Shown here: piece after piece, positions 34,891 through 46,379 of the stretch
How positions within the stretch are numbered: the first letter of the stretch is position 1
Layout of the letters: each line of letters begins with the position of its first letter
DNA from: Hyaloperonospora brassicae
Taxonomy: Eukaryota > Oomycota > Peronosporomycetes > Peronosporales > Peronosporaceae
Assembly: GCA_947650285.1 (NCBI GenBank)
Contig: CANTFL010000673.1
Location: forward strand, 84,842-148,841
Direction: 5' to 3'
DNA: 64,000 bases
Translations under genes and position numbers: made by a program
The notes under the pieces: model-generated
What the model saw: the letters and a program-made list of their open reading frames with translations, nothing else
The model's database searches: none
Told to the model about the DNA's origin: nothing

Positions 34891-37061
34891 ATGCTCCGCT
34901 CGTGTCTCGCACTGGCGCTGGGCGTGTGCTTCGTGGACGACTGCTACGCCCGTGTCGATCCGGCACCGACCCTGATCAAGTGCAGGACGTATGCCGAGAC
35001 GGCCGCGTACTTGCTGGAGCTCAACGCCACATTTCCCGACGTCGTGCGGGTCTCGGTGGCCCAGGAGACCTACAACCTGCCGTACCCAAAGGAGCTCAGG
35101 TGTATCGTGGACGAAAAGACGAACGCGACAGAGCCGTGCAAACACTTTGTAGTGCATTTGACCAACCACGCGACGCTAGCGAGCGATCCGGAGAGACCTG
35201 AAGTCTTTTTCAGTGGAGCAGTGCACGGCAACGAACGCGTTGGACCCAACGCAGTCGTTGAGCTCGTGGCGCTATTCGCACATGCCACGTCAAAGTACCG
35301 CACGAAGGACATGCGGGAGCCAACAGCAGACACGCAGCGCTGGCTGAAGGAGCTCGTGAACACGCGGAACGTGGTGCTGGTGCCAATGACCAACGCTTAC
35401 GGCTACTCGCGCAACGAGCGCAGGGAGTTGACACTGGACCCAAATCGAGACTACAACTACATGAGAGCAGGTGCGGAATGCATGCAAACAATGACGTCTC
35501 GTGTGGTGAATGAGATCTGGAGAGACCATATTTTCCAGTTGGCAGTGACGTTCCATGGCGGCACCCAAGCAATCGCGTACGAGTGGGGCGCCCCGAACCA
35601 TTACTTCCATGGTGACAAGACCCAACCAAGTCAGAAGTCGCCTGACGACGTGGCTCAAGTCCAACTTGGCATCACATTGGCCAACTTTGCTGGCACATTT
35701 GCTAACGGAGAACTTCTTCCTGCGGGAACGATGAATGAAGTTGTGTATGGCGTTACAGGTGGCATGGAAGACTGGGGCTACGCCGCTTCGTGGGAAAACG
35801 AGTATTCGAACGAGAAGTCGCAGCCTTTTAGTCCGTGTGAGCCGACCACATTCGGTGGATATCCGAAGGAGAAGACCATCTACAACAATGTTACCAACCG
35901 CGCTTTCAATGTACTGGTCGAGACCTCGTACAAAAAGGAGCCTCTACCAGCCGACATGGGGAATTTCCAGGAGTTGTACAATGCGAATGTGGACTTCTAC
36001 CGCACCAAAGGGACCTCAACAAAGGTCGTGGGGCACGTACCAAGGAACGTCCGACTGGCGCTCATGATGATCGAGATGGCTCAGCCTCTAGTGCGTTGGG
36101 TAGATGCTGGACGGTCGTCTGCGTTGCAGACCGTAGACACCTTCCCAGCAGCGAGCTTGTATACGACAAGCGACGAACAAGTGACGAAGATGGGCTGTGG
36201 AGCTCGGGCATGGGAGCGCAAGCAAGTGGCAACGTGTAGTGCTACCGACTGCAGCGTGATCAGCGCAGCACATTCGAAGCTGCAGATAGCGTGGGAAGTG
36301 CTTGGTGCGCTCACTGTGGACAGCACTCATGTCCAGGTGTCTTCCAGCGCATCCTTCGAGGACGATACCGTCCTGATCGAGACCACAGCTCAGAAGGGTA
36401 CCACCCGGCGTTTCTACGAGTTCGCATCCAATTCGTCGAAAGCAGCAGCTGCCAACGCAGCCGATAAGATGGAAACGTCACTATTTGTCACGTGTCTTGA
36501 CTTGGGCAACGTCACCTCGGACAAGTTTTACGTTCGAGCTGTGGCGACTGTCGACCAGGTATGTGGCGGCAATGCAATGGTCGTACTGCGTACACCCCTG
36601 GACCGGACACTGACGCGCTGTGTGTATGTGATGGTTTGTGTTTGTGTTCCAGAACTGGAAAAAACAAGGGACTGGTGCCAATATGCCTTCGCCTCAAGTG
36701 CCACCACAATCGCACTTGGTCAATGCTCGAACGAACGCAGGTTGGAACGCCAAATGGAATGGCCACAAAGTGAAGGCTGGTCTCGAGTGGGCGTCTCCGG
36801 TACGTTCGTATGTTTCTGGTCGGGTCGTATCGCGCAAAGTCTTGACTGTACATGATGGTTCTGCATGATCAGATCCTCACAGTCGATGCGGGCAAGAAGT
36901 CTAAGACAAAAGCCGCTGAGCCGGAAGCGAGCAGTGACGGATCTCCGGAGCAGGAGTCATCGTTTACGTTTCAAAGCACATCGTCTCAACGTGACAGTGC
37001 GGACTCGGACGACAACGCCGATTCACCGGTTGTTGGTAAGGTACACGCTAGTAAAGTGTAA
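34891..37061 (+). CDS. M14 zinc carboxypeptidase, copy 1, lacking its membrane anchor
   Basis: Exons 34891-36558, 36653-36799 and 36873-37061 give 667 residues. A signal peptide (MLRSCLALALGVCFVDDCYA) leads into an M14 domain. The zinc motif HGNERVG follows FFSGAV. NRDYNYMRAG corresponds to the substrate Arg region, TFHGG carries the third zinc His, and NVLVETSYKKEP carries the catalytic Glu. A beta-sandwich-like domain and a Ser/Asp/Glu-rich stalk follow. The last exon stops at 37061 (GKVHASKV), where copy 2 continues for about 160 residues with a transmembrane helix. Copy 1 is therefore predicted to be secreted in soluble form. I prefer ATG 34891 to non-ATG extensions upstream because the signal peptide begins there. 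Both introns are identical to copy 2's. Confidence 0.9.
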
Positions 37062-37064
37062 GTT

Positions 37065-37354
37065 CCAGGAATGGCCGACCAAGCAGAGGCAAAGGTTTTG
37101 CTAGTTACGGCCGGGAGGAACAGCGCAAGAAGCACCACTGCAGCGCAGGAGGTATTGGTGCTGGCGATTGCAAGGGCCACGGCGGGGACGAGAAGTGCTC
37201 ATATGCGTATTGCAACGAGTGGATCGTCATTGGCGGTAGCTCTTGGGATAAGTATATTAGCTTGGGTCTTTTCTGTCCACCTGAAGAGGTGTCCCACATC
37301 ACGACGAGCTCCTACTATCTGAACCGAACGGACGCGTCCGTCGCGACAGTGTAA
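37065..37354 (+). pseudogene. 3'-end remnant of the zinc-finger gene
   Basis: In one frame this reads RGKGFASYGREEQRKKHHCS, then GGIGAGDCKGHGGDEKCSYA, then CNEWIVIGGS, PPEEVSHITTSSYYL and DASVATV, a diverged copy of the last 80-90 residues of the 32902-34544 protein (RGGGYCKGHGGGKKCSYAYC ... PPEEV/LPEEV ... SVATI). Most zinc ligands in the first part and the final Cys/His pair are lost. It starts abruptly right after the truncated carboxypeptidase and marks the duplication junction. Confidence 0.88.
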
Positions 37355-37459
37355 ATTCAGGTTAGCCACGCGTCGTTAACACTGTTATACAGCATAGCGC
37401 TATGCTGTTTATTTTGCCTTGTACACGGTCTCTCTTTTCGCCAGGACGCTCCTTGAGCG

Positions 37460-40113
37460 ATGACTTTGCTCCGCTCGTGTCTCGCACTGGCGCTGGGCGT
37501 GTGCTTCGTGGACGACTGCTACGCCCGTGTCGATCCGGCACCGACCCTGATCAAGTGCAGGACGTATGGTGAGATGTCCGCGTACTTGCTGGAGCTCAAC
37601 GCCACATTTCCCGACGTCGTGCGGGTCTCGGTGGCCCAGGAGGCCTACAACCTGCCGTACCCAAAGGAGCTCAGGTGCATTGTGGACGAAAAGACGAGTG
37701 CAACAGAGCCGTGCAAACAATTTGTAGTGCATTTGACCAACCACGCGACGCTAGCGAGCGATCCGGAGAGACCTGAAGTCTTTTTCAGTGGAGCAGTGCA
37801 CGGCAATGAACGCGTTGGACCCAACGCAGTCGTTGAGCTCGTGGCGCTATTTGCACATGCCACGTCGAAGTACCGCACGAAGGACATGCGGAAGCCAACA
37901 GCAGACACGCAGCGCTGGCTGAAGGAGCTCGTGAACACGCGGAACGTGGTGCTGGTGCCAATGACTAACGCTTACGGCTACTCGCGCAACGAGCGCGAAG
38001 AGTTGGAAGTGGACCCGAATCGAGACTACAACTACATGAGAGCAGGTGCGGAATGCATGCAAACAATGACGTCTCGTGTGGTGAATGAGATCTGGAGAGA
38101 CCATATTTTTCAGTTGGCAGTGACGTTCCATGGCGGCACTCGAGCAATCGCGTACGAGTGGGGCTCCCCGGACCATTACTTCCATGGTGACAAGACCCAA
38201 CCAAGTCAGAAGTCGCCTGACGACGCGGCTCAGGTCCAACTTGGCACCACACTGGCCAACTTTGCTGGTCCCTTTCCTGACGCAAAACTTTATCCCACGG
38301 GATCGATGAATGAAGTTGTGTATGACGTCGTTGGTGGCATGGAAGACTGGGGCTACGCCGCTTCGTGGGAAAACGAGTATTCGGACGAGAAGTCGCAGCC
38401 TTTTAGTCCGTGTGAGCCGACCACATTCGGTGGATATCCGAAGGAGAAGACCATCTACAACAATGTTACCAACCGCGCTTTCAATGTACTGGTCGAGACC
38501 TCGTACAAAAAGGAGCCTCTACCAGCCGACATGGGGAATTTCCAGGAGTTGTACAATGCGAATGTGGACTTCTACCGCACCAAAGGGACCTCAACAAAGG
38601 TCGTGGGGCACGTACCAAGGAACGTCCGACTGGCGCTCATGATGATCGAGATGGCTCAGCCTCTAGTGCGTTGGGTAGATGCTGGACGGTCGTCTGCGTT
38701 GCAGACCGTAGACACCTTCCCAGCAGCGAGCTTGTATACGACAAGCGACGAACAAGTGACGAAGATGGGCTGTGGAGCTCGGGCATGGGAGCGCAAGCAA
38801 GTGGCAACGTGTAGTGCTACCGACTGCAGCGTGATCAGCGCAGCACATTTGAAGCTGCAGATAGCGTGGGAAGTGCTTGGTGCGCTCACTGTGGACAGCA
38901 CTCATGTCCAGGTGTCTTCCAGCGCATCCTTCGAGGACGATACCGTCCTGATCGAGACCACAGCTCAGAAGGGTACCACCCGGCGTTTCTACGAGTTCGC
39001 ATCCAATTCATCGAAAGCAGCAGCTGCCAACGCAGCCGATAAGATGGAAACGTCACTATTTGTCACGTGTCTTGACTTGGGTAACGTCACCTCGGACAAG
39101 TTTTACGTTCGAGCTGTGGCGACTGTCGACCAGGTATGTGGCGGCAATGCAATGGTCGTACTGCGTACACCCCTGGACCGGACACTGACGCGCTGTGTGT
39201 ATGTGATGGTTTGTGTTTGTGTTCCAGAACTGGAAAAAACAAGGGACTGGTGCCAATATGCCTTCGCCTCAAGTGCCACCACAATCGCACTTGGTCAATG
39301 CTCGAACGAACGCAGGTTGGAACGCCAAATGGAATGGCCACAAAGTGAAGGCTGGTCTCGAGTGGGCGTCTCCGGTACGTTCGTATGTTTCTGGTCGGGT
39401 CGTATCGCGCAAAGTCTTGACTGTACATGATGGTTCTGCATGATCAGATCCTCACAGTCGATGCGGGCAAGAAGTCTAAGACAAAAGCCGCTGAGTCGGA
39501 AGCGAGCAGTGACGGACCTCCGGAGCAGGAGTCATCGTTTTCGTTTCAAAGCACATCGTCTCAACGTGACAGTGCGGACTCGGACGACACCGTCGGCACA
39601 CCGACTGCTGGCAAGATACATGCTGGTACAACAGCGAGCAAAGACGATGGAGAAGACATGTCTAAGGGGGAGAGTGAAGAGGAGAGTGAAGCGGAGAACA
39701 GTGGTGAGGCGAGCGACAAAAGTGCGCTGGATCTGAAGGCGGACGCGTCGGATGACATTGAGGACGCGCCAGTCGACTCTTCTTCCTCCTCTGACACCAC
39801 TCAAGAGATAACGGCGTTATCGGCAGCAAGTTTGGATGTGGAGACGACGGACACACCGTCGTCGTTGCTGAAGTATGGCTACGTCATCCTGTGCTCGTGC
39901 GCCGTAATCGTTGTGCTCGCGCTCGCGTATCTCTACCGACGAGTGTTCCAGCGCGGCCGTCAGCCGTACATGAACATCAACAGTCTCGACTCGACGACCG
40001 GCGTCGCAGTCAGTAGCACTGACGACGAATACGAAGTGGATGAGACCGAAAGCACCGACGCTGGAGGTCCTCGAATTCCTCGCCATGCCCAGTCGTCCCA
40101 GAGTGTCATGTAG
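37460..40113 (+). CDS. M14 zinc carboxypeptidase, copy 2, membrane anchored
   Basis: Exons 37460-39133, 39228-39374 and 39448-40113 join in phase to 828 residues; introns of 94 and 73 nt. Same signal peptide and M14 motifs as copy 1 (HGNERVG, NRDYNYMRAG, TFHGG, VETSYKKEP). The stalk is long, acidic and Ser/Thr-rich (about residues 615-755). It is followed by one hydrophobic helix (YVILCSCAVIVVLALAYLY), a basic stop-transfer RRVFQRGRQ and a 55-residue cytoplasmic tail with acidic clusters. This is a type I membrane protein with the peptidase outside or in the lumen, and probably the ancestral form. Copy 1 and copy 2 differ mainly between residues about 200 and 290; downstream they are nearly identical. 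Confidence 0.93.
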
Positions 40114-40186
40114 TAGTTGAAGTGCCTGTGGCGTCCCGGGATTTGTGGTGTGCACCACACCACAAACGCATTTCGCACCGACCGCC

Positions 40187-40830
40187 ATGACCGACGCCAG
40201 TCTGCCCCAGTGCGCGTCCACCGCGCGTTTCCATGAGGTATGCGCTGTCCCTGCAGTCTGTACGGTCACCTGATACAGTATCTGCAGCAGTCTGTCGGCC
40301 CGTTTCGATCGCCAGCGCTTCTTAGAGGCTTTGCAATATCCATTCGTCACGATTTACTATCATCTGTCTGTCTGTCGAACTCGTCCGTGTGTTGTTCGAC
40401 GTAGATGCTGCTGGATGGCACACTACTGCGCGAGCATGAGGTGCTTGCGCTTCAGGCCAACCGTCGACTGCGTGGCAAGTACCAAGCGCTGAGAGCTTGT
40501 GATGCGGCCTTCAACGCTATGCTGGACGTGCGCAAGCCAGCTGCCGAGCCAGCTACTACTACTACAGACGACGCCACTGCCTCAGATATACGACCGCAGA
40601 AGCGGCCGCAGCTGGTGTACGCCGAGTACGTGGGCTGTGTCGGTCGCGCGCTGTGTGAGCAGCCGCTGCTGCAGTGGGTTGCCTGTGTACAGTCGGTACG
40701 AGAACAGCAAAAGGAGATTCGGGACTGTGCAATGGCCAAGAGAATGCTGGAGCGCTGTCTACGTGGCGAGACAGAGGAGCTGCTCAGGGCCTCGCAACCG
40801 CAAGTGTTTCGACCCAGCGCTGCCCTGTAG
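40187..40830 (+). CDS. twin CX9C (CHCH-type) protein
   Basis: 158 residues from exon 1 40187-40237 (MTDASLPQCASTARFHE) and exon 2 40405-40830, across a 167-nt intron (GTATGC...CGTAG) in phase 0. The C-terminal half has two exact CX9C motifs, CEQPLLQWVAC and CAMAKRMLERC, 14 residues apart, the coiled-coil-helix arrangement of small proteins imported into the mitochondrial intermembrane space by the Mia40 disulfide relay. An N-terminal helix and a Pro/Thr-rich linker precede it. The N-terminal extension is longer than in most CHCH proteins, and I cannot match it to a named member (COA, CMC or CHCHD). It lies 73 bp after the carboxypeptidase and is convergent with coatomer delta. Confidence 0.75.
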
Positions 40831-41026
40831 AACGTATGCCTCATGTCGACGTCACGGAAGCACACTGCAGCTCTTGTCACGCCGTACAAACAACGCACAC
40901 GTTTGCTTCCATTGTATCTGTTTCTGGTTTAGGGGACATTTCGTTCGCGCTTGCAGCTGACAGAGACTGCGCAGAGGAGAGCTCGCGCCTGCAAACCCAG
41001 CAGTGTACCTACCTTGCGCCAGGGTT

Positions 41027-43081
41027 CTAAACAATCCGATACGAGTCCGTGGAGAGCAGCTTCTCGAACCCAAACGCAATCGGCGACCCATCCTCAATCT
41101 TCTGAACGGCCTCTACCTGCACATCACTGTACACGCTCCGAGAAAAGAACGAGACGGAGATGGGGAAGAATGCGTCCATGTTGTTGCCGCGAATCGCGAA
41201 TTCAAGCGTGCCCGAGTTGTTGCTGTACGAGCAAAGAAAGCGATGTAAGCCTCAACACATAAACTCGTCGCACAGCAAATGGCGAGGTACGTACTCAGAG
41301 CTGATTCGATCCTGATGCCAAAGGAGCGAGCCCTCGGCCGAGTTGTGCTGGTACTGTCCGTCCACGTTAGCAACACTCGGCGCGTCCGAGCCGCCAAGTG
41401 GAATAACGATGTTCACATTATCCAGTACCATGTCGCGGTCCAACGAGTACTCCACGCTCACGTTCATCTTCCCGTTGCCTTCGTCCTCGGGCCAACACGT
41501 GATATTCAAAGGTAGCAGCGATTCGTCCTGTGTCTTCAAGCCCCACCGCAAGAATGCCACACGGGAAGTAGGAAACGGTTTCGACGAATCCCGCAGAGCA
41601 AGCACCGATTCGCTGTCGTACAGCCTCTTGTCCACCTTCGGATGCGTCTGGAAGGAGACACCCTCCACGCCACCTGTGCGCAACTTCAGGCGGCAGCATC
41701 CAGCGCTCGGATCGTTTACCGACACGTACATACTGCCTTTCACTTCGAGCTGCTCGAGAGCTCCGTCGCGCGTCACCACCACTGTCATCTTTTCTTCAAC
41801 TACAGCACCGATCGGGTCGTGGCTGACTGCAGTTGCTATTTCCGGCGTCTGGACAGTCTCAACGACTGCGCTCATCGGTGGAATTTCCTTTAGCCCGTCT
41901 TCAGCTGCCATCGCATCCATGAACGACTTGCCTCCGCCACCTAAGCCCATTCCCTTGCTACCGCTCGAGCTTCCAAGCTTCATTCCCGCAGCCTTCGACA
42001 CAGCGGGCGCTGGACGACTGTTAAATGAGGTCGGCGACGTCGCAGAAGACGACATCGGGCTGTTCAAAAAGTTGTCACTGCTGCCTCCGCTGCGTGGCGA
42101 CTTGAACGCGTTGCTGAACGAGCTACCAAACGAGTTCTGCGCTCCAAATCCACTTCCGCCCATACCTGCGCGCTCCAAACGCGCGCGTTCACGCTGCTCC
42201 TCCTTGATTCGCGCAGTATGACGCTTCATGTCATCCTTGGCCGCTGCCCGCTTGCTCTCGAGGATCATATTGTGCAGCTTCTCCTCGTGGCTCTCCATCT
42301 CCATGTTGATGCGGATCTGCTGTACATTGATATTTTCCGAGTGTCCGCCAGCTGTAATGAGCTCGTCAAAGCCAAAGACTAGCTCAAACTGCTTGTCTCG
42401 AATCGACGCCTCGCTCAACGGCGCACAAATGTCCGGCACGAGCTTCGCCAGCAGCTGAATCGTGTGCAAATCTTCCACAATGTTGCTCGTCTTGTTCGTA
42501 ATGATGACCACAAAGAAGCTTTCAAGCGGTTGATACACGTAGCGCACGCTCTCCGTGTCAATGAACGTGTGCTCGCGCGAGCAGCTTGACAGCAGCTTGG
42601 GGAACGCCGCCAGCAGACCCTGCAATATGTACACACAAAGACTGTCAGTGCCGTGCAGCAAAGGAGCTGGCGAGTCAAAGCTCGCAACAAGAGAGAGCAA
42701 TGTACACTACCACCTCGAGACGGATGCGCGTGATCTCCACGAACTGACGCGCTACGAGCACTACAGTCACGACATAGCACAGCGTCGACGTGAGTCGATT
42801 ACAGGATAATAATAGAGAGAGACACACACAAGTGACAGACGATACACGTCAATGGAAAAGGCAGTACCTTTGCCGTTTCGAGACAGTAATGAGGCCGAGA
42901 GCACCACCTGCAGCACGTGGAAAGACACAAAAGAACGCCATTAGTGCGAGTTAGCGGACACACAGAGACGGCGGTAGGCGCCTCGTTAAGAAAGTGGCCG
43001 CGTATCGAGCGATGTGAAGCAGATGTGCGGGAGCTATTGGACGCGCAGACAGACGTTCACGACAGGCAGGAGACGTACCAT
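41027..43081 (-). CDS. ARCN1: coatomer subunit delta (delta-COP)
   Basis: Subunit of the COPI coat for Golgi-to-ER transport. Five exons on the minus strand, 43081-43079, 42907-42868, 42760-42714, 42619-41295 and 41222-41027, join exactly in phase to 536 residues. Exon 1 contributes only the start Met (ATG|GTACGT). Exon 2 reads VVLSASLLSRNGK, exon 3 LVARQFVEITRIRLE, both matching the conserved delta-COP N-terminus. The longin domain follows (GLLAAFPKLL, HTFIDTESVRYVYQPLES), then a charged helix (MESHEEKLHNMILESKR) and a Gly/Ser linker. The C-terminal mu-homology domain holds VKGSMYVSVND, INFPLNITCWPE-like PLNITCWPED and SLDRDMVLDNVNI. The last exon (NNSGTLEFAIRGNN ... STDSYRIV) ends the MHD. 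Length is normal for the family (511 in human). Confidence 0.95.
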
Positions 43082-43400
43082 GTCGCACGAGGATTCCGTT
43101 CTTTTCTATCTAACGCTCCTGCTCCCTCAAGAACGTGGAGCTTTCAGAGAGCGAGACGATTTTACCCAATCGGTGACACCGGTGGGTAGTATCGGCCAGT
43201 TCGAGCTTGAGATCGCGCGTGTAAAAAACGCATTTTCATCTAAGGCATCTTAAAAACGTGCTTTTTCCAATCGTCAGCACAACGACTTTCCTAGCAACAT
43301 TACTTTAGTTACGATATATATAGACGTTGCGCGCCACCTATAACCTGTAACTTTTTGTAGGCGGTCAAACTTAAAATATATGGATTTTCGCCGTTTCCGC
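43082..43400. other. delta-COP upstream region
   Basis: Holds the delta-COP promoter and 5' leader; no gene seen. Confidence 0.4.
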
Positions 43401-44415
43401 AACCAAAAACGCCTTTCTCAACGATCCCGCCGCACTGCACACCATTGGCACGCCATTCGCACGTTTTCAACTCCAATGAATGTACTAATTCGTCAAAATT
43501 CACCAACACGTCGCGCCCCAACAAACGGCTACGGCATTTGCAGGTTATGACGGCAGTTGCTGCGCCCGCAGTGTCATCCAAAACCAATGCGATTTCAAGA
43601 GCTGACAAGGGCTCTTGGAAGAGACTGTCACTGCAACGGCCATCATATCTTTACCCAAGGTTCCCTTGCAAACTGACCCTCATCGAATCGTTCGGGGAAT
43701 ATCAAATACCATGCTCAAAAAAGGCCTCAATCACATGGTCCTAAATCCCTTGCGTTCGTCTCTCTCACTACCAACCGCCGCCATTTTCGAAAGTGCTGTG
43801 GGTATATGGACGTGTATCGCAAACCTCTGACTAGGAAGGCCTTCGACTACGCCATACAGAAGTATCGGTCGCATTGTAAGGTTCTAATTCAAAGTTAACG
43901 GATGTGAACGTTTAACTGCTGCCAATCATTGTGCTTTGCAATAGTTTTGGCAAAAAGTGACGGGTTTTGATGGATTTGGATAATTGAATGCGTCGTTTTT
44001 TGGTAAATAGAGGGCATAAACAGGCAAAAACCCAATGCCGTTTAGGGTGTCGACAGCCATTTTTGCACTTTGAAGACTGCAAATACGGTTCTTTGACACT
44101 GGTTGCTCTACTTATTTATAAGGCTGCATGTAAACAATTTCGATAACATCGAAAAAATGATTCTACGCGGGGAATTCGGGGCGGCCAAATGTAGCTGTCT
44201 CGCCGCGAGCCCTTATTCATCAAATTCTCCGAACTTAAGGGTTCTATGACTTCGCGAAATATTTGTCAGTAATAAAATCCGAGACCATAGAAATGAAGCT
44301 AGCAGCGTGCTCAAGCCATCCATGGTCTCAGATTCGTGTATATAAAGACGTATGGGGTGGCGATTAGCTGAGTTACGGCGATCGGAATGTTTCAGGTTAT
44401 AGATGGTGTACACTA
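43400..44415 (+). repeat. dispersed repeat family R2, copy 2
   Basis: Second copy of the 27920-29470 repeat without the LTR insertion. On the minus strand 43633-43309 is open and reads CSDSLFQEPLSALEIALVLD, then a Cys-rich tract (ITCKCRSR, LKTCEWRANGVQCGG); copy 1 has the same peptide style (DSLFQKPFLALEITMIM) with stops. So the family once coded on this strand for a Cys-rich protein I cannot name. Confidence 0.65.
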
Positions 44416-44687
44416 TACCATATATTTGCCAGCGCAGATACACCAAGCCATTTAGAACCGTCAATATTGTAGATCCATCCTTATCATACTCCGCATCGTA
44501 TCATTGTGTCGCTGCTTTAGTAACAAGAAAGCTGGTCTTGGAACAAGTAAAATTTGCTACGACGATGAGCGTGATGTGCGAATCGATGAAATGAGTTAGT
44601 CGTCCTGGTTTACGCCAAACTCGGCGCAACTTGAGCTGGTGTCAAGCGAGATCGCTCACCGACCAATTATAGTGCAGGCCACCATTT

Positions 44688-45880
44688 TCATATAAATGCT
44701 GAAACAGGCTTCGCTAAAATATTTTCGGCTGGCGTCTCATTGATGCTAACACGTGTGATATCCTGTTGTTGTGTGGGTACCATAGCCTGCTGATTGCTAT
44801 ACGGTTGCAGATCCAATCGTTGGTCGAAATAAAGCATTTTTCGATTCAAAACGTATGGATCGACATGCGACCAACCCCTGATCGTTTTCGGTGCAGCATA
44901 ATGACCTCCCACACCTATAAGGATTCAAACTGAAACATGATACATTGTAGTTTAATGCGACTCATACGTCTCGTTCAAGTCAGACGATAAGGTCGCAGAT
45001 GATGCTACGTCATATTTAGATGAAAATATTAATCGATTGTATCGGCATTACACAATCTGTTAAAATACAAAAAGGTGAAAAAATTAAGCACAAGAAAGCA
45101 CTATCCGTGACATCAGGGGCAAAGTCTTCCGATCGATCATAATTGTTATTGCAGAATGTGTACAGATCCACTGTAAAATTCGATGAACCTTGCCACGAAA
45201 ACGGAAGGGAGTATACTTTGCGAGTCAAGTGATCTGGAGTGCTCAAGATAGCAATTTGGTGAGTGATTGATGAGGTCTTAACAACAGCGGCAACAACGAT
45301 AACAACAACAACAACATACAACAACAAAAATACGCTACCAACTATTACACGTGCATCACTTGGCAACCGTCTTATTCCAAAATCTCACCACAATTAACCT
45401 TCTTAATCTCATACCTGGGTGATGTCTCGCTCCACAATGGTGACTGTACTTCGCGTTGACCTCTCCAAGTTCATTCTATAATGAGCGTACAGCTATCGGG
45501 TGCATCGATATCAACTTTACAACGACAACAAAACAACAACAACAACATCATCAATACTTACCTTCAATCCAGTCGAAATGTCGATGGAGACGACTCGTTC
45601 GCGGTCACCTCCAACATGATTTCATATATCGAATGACAGACCTACGGGCCAAAGTAGTGCGAATGTAATTGTCTACTCCTGGGCCCTTACTTAGAGGGAC
45701 TAGTAAGACAGCAACAAAATATACTGGCTGATAACTATGACGCACATACTGATTCATTATCATATATGAACAACATACTGTCTCCTGATAATGACATCGC
45801 ACAGTGTTGTAGGTCCCAGACAAGAACATGCTTGGTTTGTGTGGAGATACCAAGACCGACTTGGTCATGATTAAAAACAC
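44688..45880 (-). pseudogene. possible unrecognised spliced gene
   Basis: Coding-like tracts follow one another on the minus strand with usable GT-AG sites. One tract reads GGDRERVVSIDISTGLK and ends at a GTAAGT donor (about 45553). Next comes STVTIVERDITQ, ending at a GTATGA donor (about 45418), then RLPSDARVIVGS. A GTT-rich interval that could be an intron or a hydrophobic segment follows (45340-45283), then THQIAILSTPDHLTRKVYSL and further to 45100. A final tract, GGHYAAPKTIRGWSHVDPYV ... AENILAKPVSAFI, ends at 44688. No family recognised. It may be a real gene, a transposon gene, or chance. Confidence 0.3.
45281..45562. repeat. two AAC/GTT microsatellite tracts
   Basis: AAC-rich runs at 45281-45331 and 45521-45553. 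On the minus strand both directly follow possible splice donors of the candidate spliced gene. Confidence 0.75.
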
Positions 45881-46379
45881 GATATAGCATAACTAGTAAC
45901 GTAAAGCACGTTCCATGATAAATGTTTTGAGGAACTAATACGTAAATTTGGAAATCGTAAACCGTACGTCTGACCGAGGAACTAGATAAGCGTACTTATT
46001 TGATGCATCACAATTGTCCGAGTATTTGATATTACAAAGCGTGCCGATTATGAACGAACTGGACACGGAAGTTCTGGCCAAACTTAAAACTCCGAGATCT
46101 AAACTATCTATCAGTCAATGGATGCTATTACGCAAGACAGTTGTACGTGATTTGCAGCAGCCATTTTCGGCTGTGGCATCTACACTGACATCCAACACAC
46201 ACCACCATATATAGCACACTTCTACCATTTGTATTAGTATGGTGTTCAGCACACGACACGTGCGGATCAGTCAGCATTAATCGATGTAATTGGACTCGAT
46301 TCGAGTCCTTCGCGATATTTCGCACCATTTCACCAAGCACTACGTCACGTTTAGATATAGCATCAACCTCCTTTGTACT

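Noticed and set aside
37037..37069. Possible intron (GTAAGG ... TTCCAG) joining carboxypeptidase copy 1 to the zinc-finger remnant
   Set aside because: It would be only about 32 nt, shorter than any other intron in this window, and does not lead into the zinc-finger frame.
37071..37322. Small plus-strand ORF with a hydrophobic segment after carboxypeptidase copy 1
   Set aside because: It is the wrong frame of the zinc-finger remnant; the frame matching the parent protein is clear.
41343..42221. 292-codon plus-strand open frame
   Set aside because: Antisense shadow of delta-COP exon 4.
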